The notes beneath the pieces are model-generated. The model saw nothing but the letters and a program-made list of their open reading frames with translations. It was not told the origin of the DNA and made no database searches. Source: Runella defluvii (GTDB lineage: Bacteria; Bacteroidota; Bacteroidia; Cytophagales; Spirosomataceae). From it: DNA of 64,000 nucleotides. A program made the position numbers and the translations under genes. Below, one piece after another: positions 25,958-34,609 of the stretch. The first letter of the stretch is position 1. Each line of letters begins with the position of its first letter. Location: contig NZ_JACIBY010000003.1 in NCBI RefSeq assembly GCF_014195535.1, positions 310,001 to 374,000 of the forward strand, given 5' to 3'.

Positions 25958-27862
25958 ATGACCCAAATGAAGTTTTTGTTTACCCTCTTACTGGTTGGTT
26001 TGGTGCAGCTTTCGATGGCGCAAACCCCTAAAATCAACGAAGATTCTGTCTATATTCGTCAGCACTATACCAAAATGGAACGCATGGTTCCGATGCGTGA
26101 CGGTGTCAAACTTTTTACGTCGATTTATGTCCCCAAGGACATAGCAAGCGGGAAAAAGTACCCGATTATGCTCAATCGGACTCCTTACAGCGTTGCTCCC
26201 TATGGAGATACACTCTACAAAACTTCCTTGGGGCCGTCGATGCTATTTGCGCGCGATGGTTATATTTTTGTTTACCAAGATGTCCGCGGAAAATACATGT
26301 CGGAAGGCAGTTTTGAGGCGTACCGTCCGTTTATTCCAAATAAGAAAAACGCGACCGACAACGATGAAAGCTCCGATGCCTACGATGCGATTGAATGGTT
26401 GGTGAAAAATATCGAAGGCAACAACGGAAAAGTGGGCACGTGGGGAATCTCGTCGCCTGGTTATTATTCTACCATGACGACCATTGAGTCCCATCCTGCC
26501 CTCAAAGCGGCCTCGCCTCAAGCCCCTGTGACCGACTGGTTTATGGGGGATGACCGCCACCACAACGGCGCTTTCTTTTTGATGGGAACGTTTGCCTTTA
26601 TCTCAGGTTTTGGCGCGCCGCGTCCCGTACCTGCGGCCAAAGCACGTCCAGGGTTTTCGGCCTATGGTACGCCCGATGGCTATGAGTTTTACATGAAATT
26701 GGGTCCTCTCAAAAACGTCAATGAGCGGATTTTTAAAGGCGAAAACCGCATTTGGAATCAGTTGATGGAAAACGAAACCTACAACGAGTTTTGGCAGTCA
26801 CGTACGCCTGTTCCGCATTTCAAAAATGTAAAACCTGCCGTGATGGTTGTTGGGGGCTGGTTTGACCAAGAGGATTTGTACGGGCCATTGAAAGCCTACG
26901 AAGGTATCGAAAAAAATAGCCCCTCGTCGTCGAATCGTTTGGTGATGGGGCCGTGGATTCACGGAGGCTGGGCGCGTGGAAAAGGCGAGTCGTTAGGACA
27001 CATTCGCTTCGGCTCGGCGACGAGTGAGTTTTACCAAAAAAACATTGAATTGCCTTTCTTCAATCACCATCTGAAAGACGCGCCTGATCCTAAATTGCCC
27101 GAGGCGTACATCTTTGAAACGGGTGCTAACCAATGGCGTACCTACGACCAGTGGCCGCCCAAAAATTCGGTAGAAAAGAAATTGTATTTCCACCCCGACG
27201 GTAAACTTTCATTTAACCCAACCCCAGAAAGTGTCCAAAAGGGAAAAGAACCTGCGTTCAACGAATACACCAGCGACCCTGCACGTCCTGTCCCTTATAC
27301 GTCTGAGATTCGTGTCATAAGAGGAAGTGATTTTATGTACGAGGACCAGCGTTTTGCCTCACAACGCCCCGATGTATTGGTGTATGAGTCAGACGTGTTA
27401 ACCGATGATGTGACCATTTCGGGAAATGTTTTTGCTGACCTTTTTGTGTCAACGACGGGAACGGATGCCGATTTTATTGTAAAATTAATCGACGTTTATC
27501 CTGGCGACGCACCCAACGACAGCCCCGAGAATCCCCGAAAAGCGATGGGTGGTTTTCAATTGTTGGTGCGTGGTGAGGTGATGCGTGCTAAGTTTAGAAA
27601 TAGCTTTACCACTCCAGAACCGATGAAACCTGGCAAAATTGAACACGTAAAGTTCGATATGCAAGATGCGGCGCACCGTTTCAAAAAAGGCCATAAAATC
27701 ATGGTTCAGGTTCAAAGTAGCTGGTTTCCGTTGGTTGACCGCAATCCGCAGAAGTTTTTGAATATATATAAAGCCGACGCGAGCGATTTTCAAAAGGCAA
27801 CTCACAAAATATTTTGTTCGGGAAATGCCTCCTCGTATGTCGGTGTTCGGGTAGTAGAATAA
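25958..27862 (+). CDS. Secreted CocE/NonD-family alpha/beta hydrolase
   Basis: A 634-residue exported enzyme of the X-Pro dipeptidyl-peptidase / cocaine-esterase / glutaryl-7-ACA acylase group. Signal peptide MTQMKFLFTLLLVGLVQLSMAQ. Catalytic serine in GTWGISSPGYY near residue 165, catalytic Asp around GGWFDQED, His in GPWIHGGW. The C-terminal ~220 residues are the jelly-roll domain of the family (DVTISGNVFADLFVSTTGTDADFIVKL-type). Natural substrates are ester or amide bonds; the exact one cannot be read. A second ATG lies nine bases downstream and is equally plausible. Confidence 0.88.
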   Translation: MTQMKFLFTLLLVGLVQLSMAQTPKINEDSVYIRQHYTKMERMVPMRDGVKLFTSIYVPKDIASGKKYPIMLNRTPYSVAPYGDTLYKTSLGPSMLFARDGYIFVYQDVRGKYMSEGSFEAYRPFIPNKKNATDNDESSDAYDAIEWLVKNIEGNNGKVGTWGISSPGYYSTMTTIESHPALKAASPQAPVTDWFMGDDRHHNGAFFLMGTFAFISGFGAPRPVPAAKARPGFSAYGTPDGYEFYMKLGPLKNVNERIFKGENRIWNQLMENETYNEFWQSRTPVPHFKNVKPAVMVVGGWFDQEDLYGPLKAYEGIEKNSPSSSNRLVMGPWIHGGWARGKGESLGHIRFGSATSEFYQKNIELPFFNHHLKDAPDPKLPEAYIFETGANQWRTYDQWPPKNSVEKKLYFHPDGKLSFNPTPESVQKGKEPAFNEYTSDPARPVPYTSEIRVIRGSDFMYEDQRFASQRPDVLVYESDVLTDDVTISGNVFADLFVSTTGTDADFIVKLIDVYPGDAPNDSPENPRKAMGGFQLLVRGEVMRAKFRNSFTTPEPMKPGKIEHVKFDMQDAAHRFKKGHKIMVQVQSSWFPLVDRNPQKFLNIYKADASDFQKATHKIFCSGNASSYVGVRVVE

Positions 27863-27870
27863 AAAGACAA

Positions 27871-27908
27871 TTGTTTGAATTTTACAAGCATCCGTTTGAT
27901 TCAAACAA
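27871..27908. promoter_or_regulatory. 10-bp inverted repeat upstream of aldo/keto reductase
   Basis: TTGTTTGAAT (27871-27880) and ATTCAAACAA (27899-27908) are perfect inverted arms, 18-base loop. No T run follows, so an operator or weak terminator are both possible. Confidence 0.4.
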
Positions 27909-27930
27909 CCCTTGGTTTGGCTCCAACTTT

Positions 27931-27938
27931 TACTTTTG
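27931..27938 (+). promoter_or_regulatory. Candidate promoter -7 element
   Basis: TACTTTTG, exact TAnnTTTG, 41 bases before the aldo/keto reductase ATG; a TTG lies at 27912-27914 (16-base spacing). Confidence 0.45.
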
Positions 27939-27978
27939 CATTGTTAAATATCAATCAAAAGTTAAAAACAAACGAGCT

Positions 27979-28992
27979 ATGAAGTACAACTTGTTAGGAA
28001 ACACAGGACTGAAAGTATCGGAATTGTGTTTAGGTACCATGACCTTTGGAGGCAAAGGAATGTGGACTGCTATTGGTACGTTGCCACAAGACGAAGTAAA
28101 TGCCTTGGTGAAAGCCTCGGTAGAGGCGGGGATTAATTTTATTGATACGGCCAACGTTTACAGCGAGGGCCTTAGCGAAGAAATGACGGGGAAGGCTATT
28201 CGTGAATTGGGCTTGAATCGCGATGAATTGGTAATTGCGACCAAAGTACGAGGGCGCATGGGCGCGGGGCCAAACCAAACGGGTTTGACCCGCAAACACA
28301 TTTTGCAACAAGCCGACGAAAGCCTCAAACGCCTCCAAATAGACTACATCGACTTGTACCAAATTCATGGGTTTGACCCCGTTACGCCCTTGGAAGAAAC
28401 CCTGTCGGCGTTAGATTCGTTGGTTCAAAGTGGCAAAGTTCGGTACATTGGTTGCAGCAATTTAGCAGCTTGGCACATCATGAAAGCCCTGGGAATTTCG
28501 GAGCGTAACCACTGGTCGAAATTCATTTCGTTGCAAGCGTATTATACGATTGCAGGCCGTGATTTGGAACGCGAAATTGTTCCGATGCTCCAGGATCAAA
28601 AAGTGGGCTTGATGGTTTGGAGTCCGTTGGCGGGTGGTTTATTAAGCGGGAAATACGGTCGCCACGAAACACCCGAAGATGCTCGACGCGCTAATTTCGA
28701 CTTCCCACCTATCAACAAAGACAAAGCCTATGACATCATCGAAGTGATGCGCGAAATAGCTACCGAAAAAGGAGTAACCGTAGCTCAAATTGCGCTAGCT
28801 TGGTTGCTGCATCAGCCTGCGGTTTCGACGGTAATCATTGGCGCAAAAAAACCAGAGCAGTTGGCCGATAACATCAAATCGACCGAGGTGAGTCTAACCG
28901 CCGAAGAATTGGCACGTTTGGATTTAATCAGCAAATTGCCCGCCGAATACCCCGCGTGGATGATTGAACGCCAAGGCGCTGACCGCCGATAA
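27979..28992 (+). CDS. Aldo/keto reductase
   Basis: A 337-residue NADPH-dependent TIM-barrel oxidoreductase of the cytosol. The catalytic tetrad is present: Asp in FIDTANVY, Tyr in the same NVYSEG motif, Lys in VIATKV, and His in YQIHGFDP. NADPH-binding end: IIGAKKPEQLADN. Closest in style to the AKR subfamily of Tim/YajO-type sugar or aldehyde reductases. Start ATG 27979; a longer upstream frame is not coding. It is followed 33 bases later by an AraC-type regulator, which probably controls it. Confidence 0.9.
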   Translation: MKYNLLGNTGLKVSELCLGTMTFGGKGMWTAIGTLPQDEVNALVKASVEAGINFIDTANVYSEGLSEEMTGKAIRELGLNRDELVIATKVRGRMGAGPNQTGLTRKHILQQADESLKRLQIDYIDLYQIHGFDPVTPLEETLSALDSLVQSGKVRYIGCSNLAAWHIMKALGISERNHWSKFISLQAYYTIAGRDLEREIVPMLQDQKVGLMVWSPLAGGLLSGKYGRHETPEDARRANFDFPPINKDKAYDIIEVMREIATEKGVTVAQIALAWLLHQPAVSTVIIGAKKPEQLADNIKSTEVSLTAEELARLDLISKLPAEYPAWMIERQGADRR

Positions 28993-29025
28993 GTCCTTGT
29001 ATTTGAGTAATTAAAGAAAACAACA

Positions 29026-29925
29026 ATGTCAATCGTCGAAACCTTAGAAGAATTTTATCGGCAAAAATATGCGACGCTTCCTGAAATAGACCCCAACGAT
29101 CCTGGGCATTTTAACGTATTTCGGGTAGAAGACCACGCGCCAACTAAAAAAGCGCCGCTAAAGTATGCGCGTCGGGAGTTTTACAAAATTTCGCTGATAA
29201 AAGGGCATTTTGTCTATCACTATGCCGATAAAAGCTTGGAGGTGAACGGAGCGACATTGTTGTTTTTTAACCCCGAAGTTCCCTACACCATGGAGCACTT
29301 GGGGGAGGAGCGTACGGGTTTTTTCTGCATTTTTAGAGGAGAATATTTTAGCGACCACCTCCGAAATAGTTTGCGAGAATTGCCCATGTATGCCCCTGGA
29401 GGAAAGCCTGCTTATAGGCTAGATGAGGCTCAATTTCGCAGTTTTGGGGTGATTTTTGAAAAAATGTTGGAAGAAATTCAGTCCGATTATCGTTTCAAAA
29501 ACGACCTCATTCGGAACTACATTATGGAAATCATTCATAATGCGCTTAAAATCCAACCCTCCGAAAAACTGTATCGGAACATTGATGCCAATGCGCGCAT
29601 TACTACCGTTTTTATGGAATTGCTCGAACGGCAGTTTCCCGTTGAACCTACTACCCAAAAATTTCAATTGCGCTCTGCGAAAGACTTCGCCGAAAAGTTG
29701 AATGTCCACGTCAACCACCTCAATCGGGCGATTAAACTAAGTACGGGAAAAACAACCACCGAGCACATCGCCGAACGACTGATGGGAGAGGCCAAAGCGA
29801 TGTTGCGCCATACGCATCGGAACGTGTCAGAAATCAGTTACTCACTGGGGTTTGAAGAACCTGCCCACTTTAACCATTTCTTCAAAAAACACGCAGGAAT
29901 GACGCCTACGGCGTTTCGGGCGTAG
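29026..29925 (+). CDS. AraC-family transcriptional regulator
   Basis: A 299-residue regulator: N-terminal cupin-like sensing part (YKISLIKGHFVYHYADKSLEVNG, LFFNPEVPYTMEHLG), then the AraC double helix-turn-helix at residues ~205-298 (SAKDFAEKLNVHVNHLNRAIK and VSEISYSLGFEEPAHFNHFFKKHAGMTPTAFR). Typical of Bacteroidota AraC proteins next to aldo/keto reductases. Ligand unknown, likely an aldehyde or redox-type signal given the neighbour. Regulation of the preceding gene is an inference from adjacency. Confidence 0.9.
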   Translation: MSIVETLEEFYRQKYATLPEIDPNDPGHFNVFRVEDHAPTKKAPLKYARREFYKISLIKGHFVYHYADKSLEVNGATLLFFNPEVPYTMEHLGEERTGFFCIFRGEYFSDHLRNSLRELPMYAPGGKPAYRLDEAQFRSFGVIFEKMLEEIQSDYRFKNDLIRNYIMEIIHNALKIQPSEKLYRNIDANARITTVFMELLERQFPVEPTTQKFQLRSAKDFAEKLNVHVNHLNRAIKLSTGKTTTEHIAERLMGEAKAMLRHTHRNVSEISYSLGFEEPAHFNHFFKKHAGMTPTAFRA

Positions 29926-29957
29926 AGGGAGGGATGCATAAGGTGTGACTCTTCTAA

Positions 29958-29978
29958 CCCCATGCCTTTAGGCTGGGG
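29958..29978. repeat. Short hairpin in intergenic gap
   Basis: CCCCA and GCC arms pair with GGC and TGGGG around TTTA, with one bulged T (29958-29978). No T run follows. It sits in the 120-base gap between the AraC gene and yjbQ-like gene, and may be a dispersed palindrome or weak terminator. Confidence 0.35.
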
Positions 29979-30047
29979 AATGCAAGCAGGAACAATAATA
30001 CGTAAGCTTTAGCCATGACTTTTCGATAGTAAGATGCTAAAAATCAA

Positions 30048-30470
30048 GTGAAATTCTTTCAACAACAACTCCAATTAAAACCTCGCAAACGAGGCTTTCA
30101 CCTCGTAACTTCCGAAGTCTTGCAGGCTTTTCCCCAACTGCGCGAAATCTCCGTTGGCATGTGCCAAGTATTTATCCAACACACGTCAGCATCGTTGACC
30201 ATCAATGAAAACGCAGACCCTACGGTTCGTCAAGATTTTGAAATGTTTTTTAACAAGGCCGTCCCAGAAAACGACCCCGATTATCGCCACGATTACGAAG
30301 GTTCTGACGATATGCCTGCGCATTTAAAAGCCTCAATGTTAGGCGCTTCGGTGCTCATGCCCGTAAGAAATGGGCGTTTAGCGTTAGGAACTTGGCAGGG
30401 AATTTATTTGTGCGAACACCGCAACGATGGAGGTGCTCGCACAGTTATGATAACAGCGTGGGGAGAGTAA
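30048..30470 (+). CDS. YjbQ-family secondary thiamine-phosphate synthase
   Basis: A 140-residue UPF0047/YjbQ protein with the family core HTSASLTINENADPTVR, the middle NDPDYRHDYEGSDDMPAH, and end GTWQGIYLCEHRN. Proposed activity is a backup thiamine-phosphate synthase, but this rests on overexpression rescue in other bacteria. Full length. GTG start at 30048; no earlier ATG in frame fits. Confidence 0.88.
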   Translation: MKFFQQQLQLKPRKRGFHLVTSEVLQAFPQLREISVGMCQVFIQHTSASLTINENADPTVRQDFEMFFNKAVPENDPDYRHDYEGSDDMPAHLKASMLGASVLMPVRNGRLALGTWQGIYLCEHRNDGGARTVMITAWGE

Positions 30471-30475
30471 ATTGT

Positions 30476-31453
30476 TTACTTACAGTCGCATAAGTCGCGG
30501 TCAACGTACGTTTTTTTGCCACTGGCCGTGAGGTAATAACAGCCCCCACTTTTGCCAATGTACAGGGCATTCCCGTTATAAACGCTGCATTTGGTGTCAA
30601 CATTAATGGACGTGCTGCGGTAGTCAAATCGCGCGTTTTGGAGGGCTGATTGGGTAGAAGAGGGGAGGTTGCTGAAAAAATCCATGCCCGTTTTTCGCTC
30701 CAATTCGCTCACGGTTGTGATATAGCGAATCCAACTTGTGTTCTTGACCGTACTGTTTTTGTTCGGGAAATCGACGGCAATCACGGGCGTAGTGCTGTTG
30801 ATTTCATTCACCGAGGCATTTCCAGGCAATACCACAATGATTTTATACACCCGCGCGGGGACATTGACCACGTCGTCGAGTTTGGTAGCGGTGCCTTTGC
30901 TTCCTTCGCCACCTGTGCCATAGGCACCTGCCGTTATGTACAGTTTGTAGCCTTTCTCGACCAATTCCCGACTAAATTGTTCCAAGTGCTCCCACGCTTC
31001 TCGGTTGAGGTCGGGCGCTTGCGGAATCATGTTGGTCATCAAAAAAGTGCTTGAATTGCTAGGTATCGAATTGGTTCGGTCGGCCGACGGGCACAAATGC
31101 CCACGGTCAAATCCTGAACTTGAATAGTCGCTAGGTTTTATTTTAGGCCAATCTTGTGGCAAAGCTTCGTCGGGACGAAAATCATTTTGGCGGTCAATCG
31201 TTCCCAACCATTTTGGCGACAACTCCCACGCTACCCAGTTGGCATGGCCTTTGGAACGGTTGTACGAAAGCGCAAATTGGGGTTTGTTCAATAAATAATT
31301 GTCGTACGACGAAGGATTGGTTTGAGCATTACTTGGATTTCCAAGGGCTAAATGTGGGCTTTGATTAGTAGTTGCAGGCGTGTAACCTGGAGCACAACTT
31401 GAGACGACAACAGCTACCAGCGCTAGGACAGCCAACGAACGGAAAAGATTCAT
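30476..31453 (-). CDS. DNA/RNA non-specific endonuclease lipoprotein
   Basis: A 325-residue secreted nuclease of the beta-beta-alpha-Me NUC family. Lipoprotein leader MNLFRSLAVLALVAVVVSSC with Cys20. Catalytic motif GFDRGHLCPSADR near residue 115, with the general-base His and neighbouring Asn (LTNMIPQAPDLNREAWEHLE), intact. A Cys-rich tail (residues ~285-325, SVYNGNALYIGKSGGCYYL) looks like a small extra domain. Probably degrades extracellular nucleic acid. It converges on yjbQ with a 5-base gap. Confidence 0.88.
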   Translation of the reverse strand: MNLFRSLAVLALVAVVVSSCAPGYTPATTNQSPHLALGNPSNAQTNPSSYDNYLLNKPQFALSYNRSKGHANWVAWELSPKWLGTIDRQNDFRPDEALPQDWPKIKPSDYSSSGFDRGHLCPSADRTNSIPSNSSTFLMTNMIPQAPDLNREAWEHLEQFSRELVEKGYKLYITAGAYGTGGEGSKGTATKLDDVVNVPARVYKIIVVLPGNASVNEINSTTPVIAVDFPNKNSTVKNTSWIRYITTVSELERKTGMDFFSNLPSSTQSALQNARFDYRSTSINVDTKCSVYNGNALYIGKSGGCYYLTASGKKTYVDRDLCDCK

Positions 31454-31491
31454 ACAAATAAATTTTACAATAAGTACAGAGGCAAAGTTAA

Positions 31492-31604
31492 TAGTTATCT
31501 GTTAATCGTTAACTGAGTGTCTTGTCCTAGCATATTCTAAAAAATACTTAGTGGGTTGATAATCTGTGTTTTACAATTGACGAGTAACGGTTGACGATTA
31601 ACAG
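31492..31604. repeat. Seven-base-period inverted repeat
   Basis: Arms at 31492-31515 and 31577-31604 are built of 7-base units (TTGACGA, GTAACGG, TTGACGA, TTAACAG; and the complement on the other arm). The central GTTAACGATTAACAG-like blocks match in 14 of 15 positions as reverse complements. The 256-base gap around them has no gene. Same family of units as the repeat at 44345-44478. Confidence 0.55.
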
Positions 31605-31709
31605 GCTGTTTCTCACATTTGGCTCCAAAGGTGTTATTTTTTTCACGGCACACAAAAAACGAATGAATAACTCTTTTATTTGTACACTTCATCTAAACTT
31701 ACTATCCCA

Positions 31710-32702
31710 ATGCGCTTGATTTTTTTACTTCTGTTTTTAAAAATTACCCCCCTATTTGCCCAAACGAAGGGAATGACGCCCGCTTCTATTGGGATAGTGG
31801 GCGACACCGCCGATGTAACCGTTCCGACCCAAACGGGCTTTGTGTTAGGTGGCGGGAGTACCGACGTCAAAGAAGCCTTGCAGTGGATGATTGAACGTGC
31901 TAAAGGCGGCGATGTGGTCATTATTCGGGCCAGTGGCGCTACGGGCTACAATGATTTTATCTATGGTTTAGGAGGGGTTAATTCGGTAGAAACCTTGCTT
32001 ATCAATAATCGAGAATTGGCCATGAATCCTGCTGTTGGACAGCGAATTAGGCAAGCCGAACTTCTTTTTATTGCGGGTGGTGACCAAGGGAATTATGTGA
32101 AGTTTTGGCAAGATACCCCCGTTGAAGAAGCCATCAATTATTTGATTCACGTCAAAAAAGCACCTATCGGAGGAACGAGTGCGGGTTGTGCTATTTTGGG
32201 GGAAGTTGGTTTTGCTGCCCTCAACGACGGTATCAATTCAGAAGAAGCCCTAACAAATCCTTTTCATCCCAAAATGACCCTTTTAAACGGTGGTTTTATT
32301 GATATACCCATCTTAAAAAATACCATTACCGACACCCACTACAGCAACCGCAGTCGGCACGGACGACACTTGGCTTTTTTGGCTAGAATGAAACAAGATT
32401 GGGATATGAAAGCCAAAGGAATTGGGGTCGATGAAAAAACTTCGGTATGCATTGATGAAAAAGGCATCGCCCGTGTCTTTGGGAGTCAAGCAGCTTATTT
32501 TATTATGGTCAACAAAAAGAAACCAGAGCGCTGCGAATCAGGACAAAAACTGACGTGGAACCGTGGCGGAAAAGCCGTAAAAGTGTATAAAATCCCCGCG
32601 ACCCTCAACGGAGACGGGCGCTTTGACCTAAACACTTGGAAACTCCCCAAAGGCCAAACGTGGACGTACTGGTTTGCCAATGATGGCGTCATTACCGAAT
32701 AA
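31710..32702 (+). CDS. Secreted cyanophycinase-like S51 peptidase
   Basis: A 330-residue peptidase. Signal peptide MRLIFLLLFLKITPLFAQ, then FVLGGGSTDVKEAL, the PIGGTSAGC motif near residue 165 with the nucleophile Ser, and an IDTHYSNRSRHGRH-like stretch with a His that fits the S51 fold. Characterised members hydrolyse the beta-Asp-Arg peptide cyanophycin or dipeptides; secreted relatives in heterotrophs use external peptide polymers. Substrate unproven here. ATG 31710 is chosen since it begins the signal peptide. Confidence 0.82.
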   Translation: MRLIFLLLFLKITPLFAQTKGMTPASIGIVGDTADVTVPTQTGFVLGGGSTDVKEALQWMIERAKGGDVVIIRASGATGYNDFIYGLGGVNSVETLLINNRELAMNPAVGQRIRQAELLFIAGGDQGNYVKFWQDTPVEEAINYLIHVKKAPIGGTSAGCAILGEVGFAALNDGINSEEALTNPFHPKMTLLNGGFIDIPILKNTITDTHYSNRSRHGRHLAFLARMKQDWDMKAKGIGVDEKTSVCIDEKGIARVFGSQAAYFIMVNKKKPERCESGQKLTWNRGGKAVKVYKIPATLNGDGRFDLNTWKLPKGQTWTYWFANDGVITE

Positions 32703-32759
32703 TCAGCGTGCATCTGCGTGGATTTAATCTGCGCCCATCTGCGAGAAAAAAATAAACCC

Positions 32760-33611
32760 ATGAAAAAGATACTAATAGCATTTTTATTCCTAGCCCAAAG
32801 CCTATTGGCCCAAACCTCCAACGAAATCCGTCTGATTATTCGCTCGGACGATATTGGTTTTTGTCACACGGCCAACGCCGCCTGCATGAAAGTCTATACC
32901 TATGGAATCAGCCGTTCGGTAGAAATCCTCGCCACCGCACCGTGGTTTATGGAAGCCGTGAAAATGCTTAAAACCCAGCCCAATTACGACGTCGGCGTGC
33001 ATTTATGCCTCACGAGCGAGTGGGAAAACCTAAAATGGCGTCCCTTAACGTCAGCTCCTTCGTTGACGGACGCCGACGGGTATTTTCCACAGTTTGTTTG
33101 GGAAAACAAAAAATTAAAAGACAGCCCGTATCTGCTTCAAAAAACCATCAACGTCGCCGAAGTAGAGCGCGAGTTTCGGGCACAAATTGAACTCGTCAAA
33201 AAGCACTTGCCGTGGGCAAGTCACTTATCGGCGCACATGGGTTGCACCAACGCTACTGCCGAGGTAAAAACGATGGTAGAGCGCTTGTCGAAAGAATATA
33301 ACTTACCCATTCAAATGCCCAAAGACGTTCAGTACGTTCGTGGGTTTGGTGGAGCCGATAAATCGCCCGAACAAAAGGAAAAAGATTTGGTCGAAATCCT
33401 CAAAAATCTTCCCGCAGGAACGCACTTTTTGGTCGAACACCCAGGTTACGATTCGGGAGACATGAAAGGTGTAGGACACGTGGGCTACGAAAATGTAGCT
33501 TATGACCGCGAAGGGGTGACGCGCGCTTTTACGAGTGCCGAAGTAAAAAAAATCATTGCGGAGCGCGGTATCAAGCTAGTAAGCATCAAAGAAGCTATGC
33601 AGGGGAAGTAA
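32760..33611 (+). CDS. Secreted ChbG/HpnK (YdjC-like) deacetylase
   Basis: A 283-residue exported protein with signal peptide MKKILIAFLFLAQSLLAQ and the YdjC/ChbG family markers: LIIRSDDIGFCHTANAA with the paired metal-binding Asp, VGVHLCLTSEW, and SHLSAHMGCTNAT, whose His ligands complete the site. Members deacetylate N-acetyl sugars such as chitobiose. Start at ATG 32760 follows a short 'ATCTGCG' repeat run (32706-32745), common intergenic filler in such genomes. A strong terminator follows it. Confidence 0.83.
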   Translation: MKKILIAFLFLAQSLLAQTSNEIRLIIRSDDIGFCHTANAACMKVYTYGISRSVEILATAPWFMEAVKMLKTQPNYDVGVHLCLTSEWENLKWRPLTSAPSLTDADGYFPQFVWENKKLKDSPYLLQKTINVAEVEREFRAQIELVKKHLPWASHLSAHMGCTNATAEVKTMVERLSKEYNLPIQMPKDVQYVRGFGGADKSPEQKEKDLVEILKNLPAGTHFLVEHPGYDSGDMKGVGHVGYENVAYDREGVTRAFTSAEVKKIIAERGIKLVSIKEAMQGK

Positions 33612-33621
33612 TAAAAAAAGA

Positions 33622-33672
33622 AACTGTCTAAAAAGGGGGCGCTGGAGAGCGCCCTTTCTTTTTAAGACAGTT
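33622..33672. terminator. Bidirectional terminator
   Basis: Outer arms AACTGTCT (33622-33629) and AGACAGTT (33665-33672), inner arms GGGCGCT / AGCGCCC around GGAG, A and T tracts on both sides. It separates convergent genes. Confidence 0.8.
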
Positions 33673-33697
33673 CTTGTATATAGAAGGGTTCGGAATG

Positions 33698-34603
33698 CTA
33701 GTGCTTATTCAATACGACAATGTTTTCGGCTTCATACGTGCCGCCTTCAGTTTGTAAATGATACACCTTGTCAACGGTTCGGAAAGCTGAGGCAATGTTG
33801 GTCAATTCGGCAGTAAGGTACCTGCCCGTAACGGCGTCCCGCACAAAAAGCCAATCGCCTGCGCGGAGGTCTTCCACGCGTTTTTTACCCAAAAGTGTCA
33901 AAACAGGATGGTAGGGCGTCACCTCCAACGAAAGTAAACCACTTTCGTTGCGCGTACTTACCCACGCTTGCCCGTTGGGACGAACAAGCAGGCGCGTAAG
34001 CGAAAAAACGCCTTCATTGACAACCACTCTCTCAACTCGATTAGCTCGTATGCCCGTAATTTCATCACCAGCTTTGATGCCCGAAATTTTCTTTTCGGTA
34101 CCATCCACGAGGTTGACAAAAGTTTCGGCAGGAAAGCAAAATTCCTGAGGATGTGCTAAAACAATCTTTGAGTGCGGTTGAGCTTGGCTTAATGCAAACG
34201 CGACGCAAATGCCCAGTCCGTCGTTGGTAAGGCTTTTGGCTTTTAAGTCAGCTACGAAATTATCCTTAACAGCTTTGGACGAAGTTTCATTGGGTAAAAC
34301 GAGCGTTACGAGGCGGTTTTGCGACGAATACACGACCAGTTGTCCAAGTGCGCTTTGGCCAGTACGTTCCGAAATATCATAAAACGATACCTTGTGTTCC
34401 ACACCATCGTTAAACTGAAACGACAGCGGGGTTTCGTACTGACGATAGGAGAGGCCGTGGCTCCGAAAATGTTGTTTTGGGGAGCCACTACGAATCTCTA
34501 CGGCTTTTGCTTTGTCAAATTCGGCCAACGTCATTCCTGGCTGCCTTTCCTGAGCAAACGTTGCCCAACTGACAGCGACTAAAACAAAGGGAATAAATCT
34601 CAT
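33698..34603 (-). CDS. Secreted protein with C-terminal Hint (hedgehog/intein) domain
   Basis: A 301-residue protein with signal peptide MRFIPFVLVAVSWATFAQ. Residues ~20-150 form an unrecognised N-terminal part. From ~157 there is a Hint domain: starts FCFPAETFVNLVDG (a Cys at position 1 of the usual splice block), then ISGIKAGDEI, VTPYHPVLTL with the block-B-like His, LRAGDWLFV, and ends YHLQTEGGTYEAENIVVLNKH at the protein's own C-terminus. Such Hint modules self-cleave or splice in relatives; nothing follows it here, so the visible outcome would be release or lipidation of the N-terminal part. Start six bases after the aminotransferase stop implies one operon. Confidence 0.72.
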   Translation of the reverse strand: MRFIPFVLVAVSWATFAQERQPGMTLAEFDKAKAVEIRSGSPKQHFRSHGLSYRQYETPLSFQFNDGVEHKVSFYDISERTGQSALGQLVVYSSQNRLVTLVLPNETSSKAVKDNFVADLKAKSLTNDGLGICVAFALSQAQPHSKIVLAHPQEFCFPAETFVNLVDGTEKKISGIKAGDEITGIRANRVERVVVNEGVFSLTRLLVRPNGQAWVSTRNESGLLSLEVTPYHPVLTLLGKKRVEDLRAGDWLFVRDAVTGRYLTAELTNIASAFRTVDKVYHLQTEGGTYEAENIVVLNKH

Positions 34604-34609
34604 GACTTT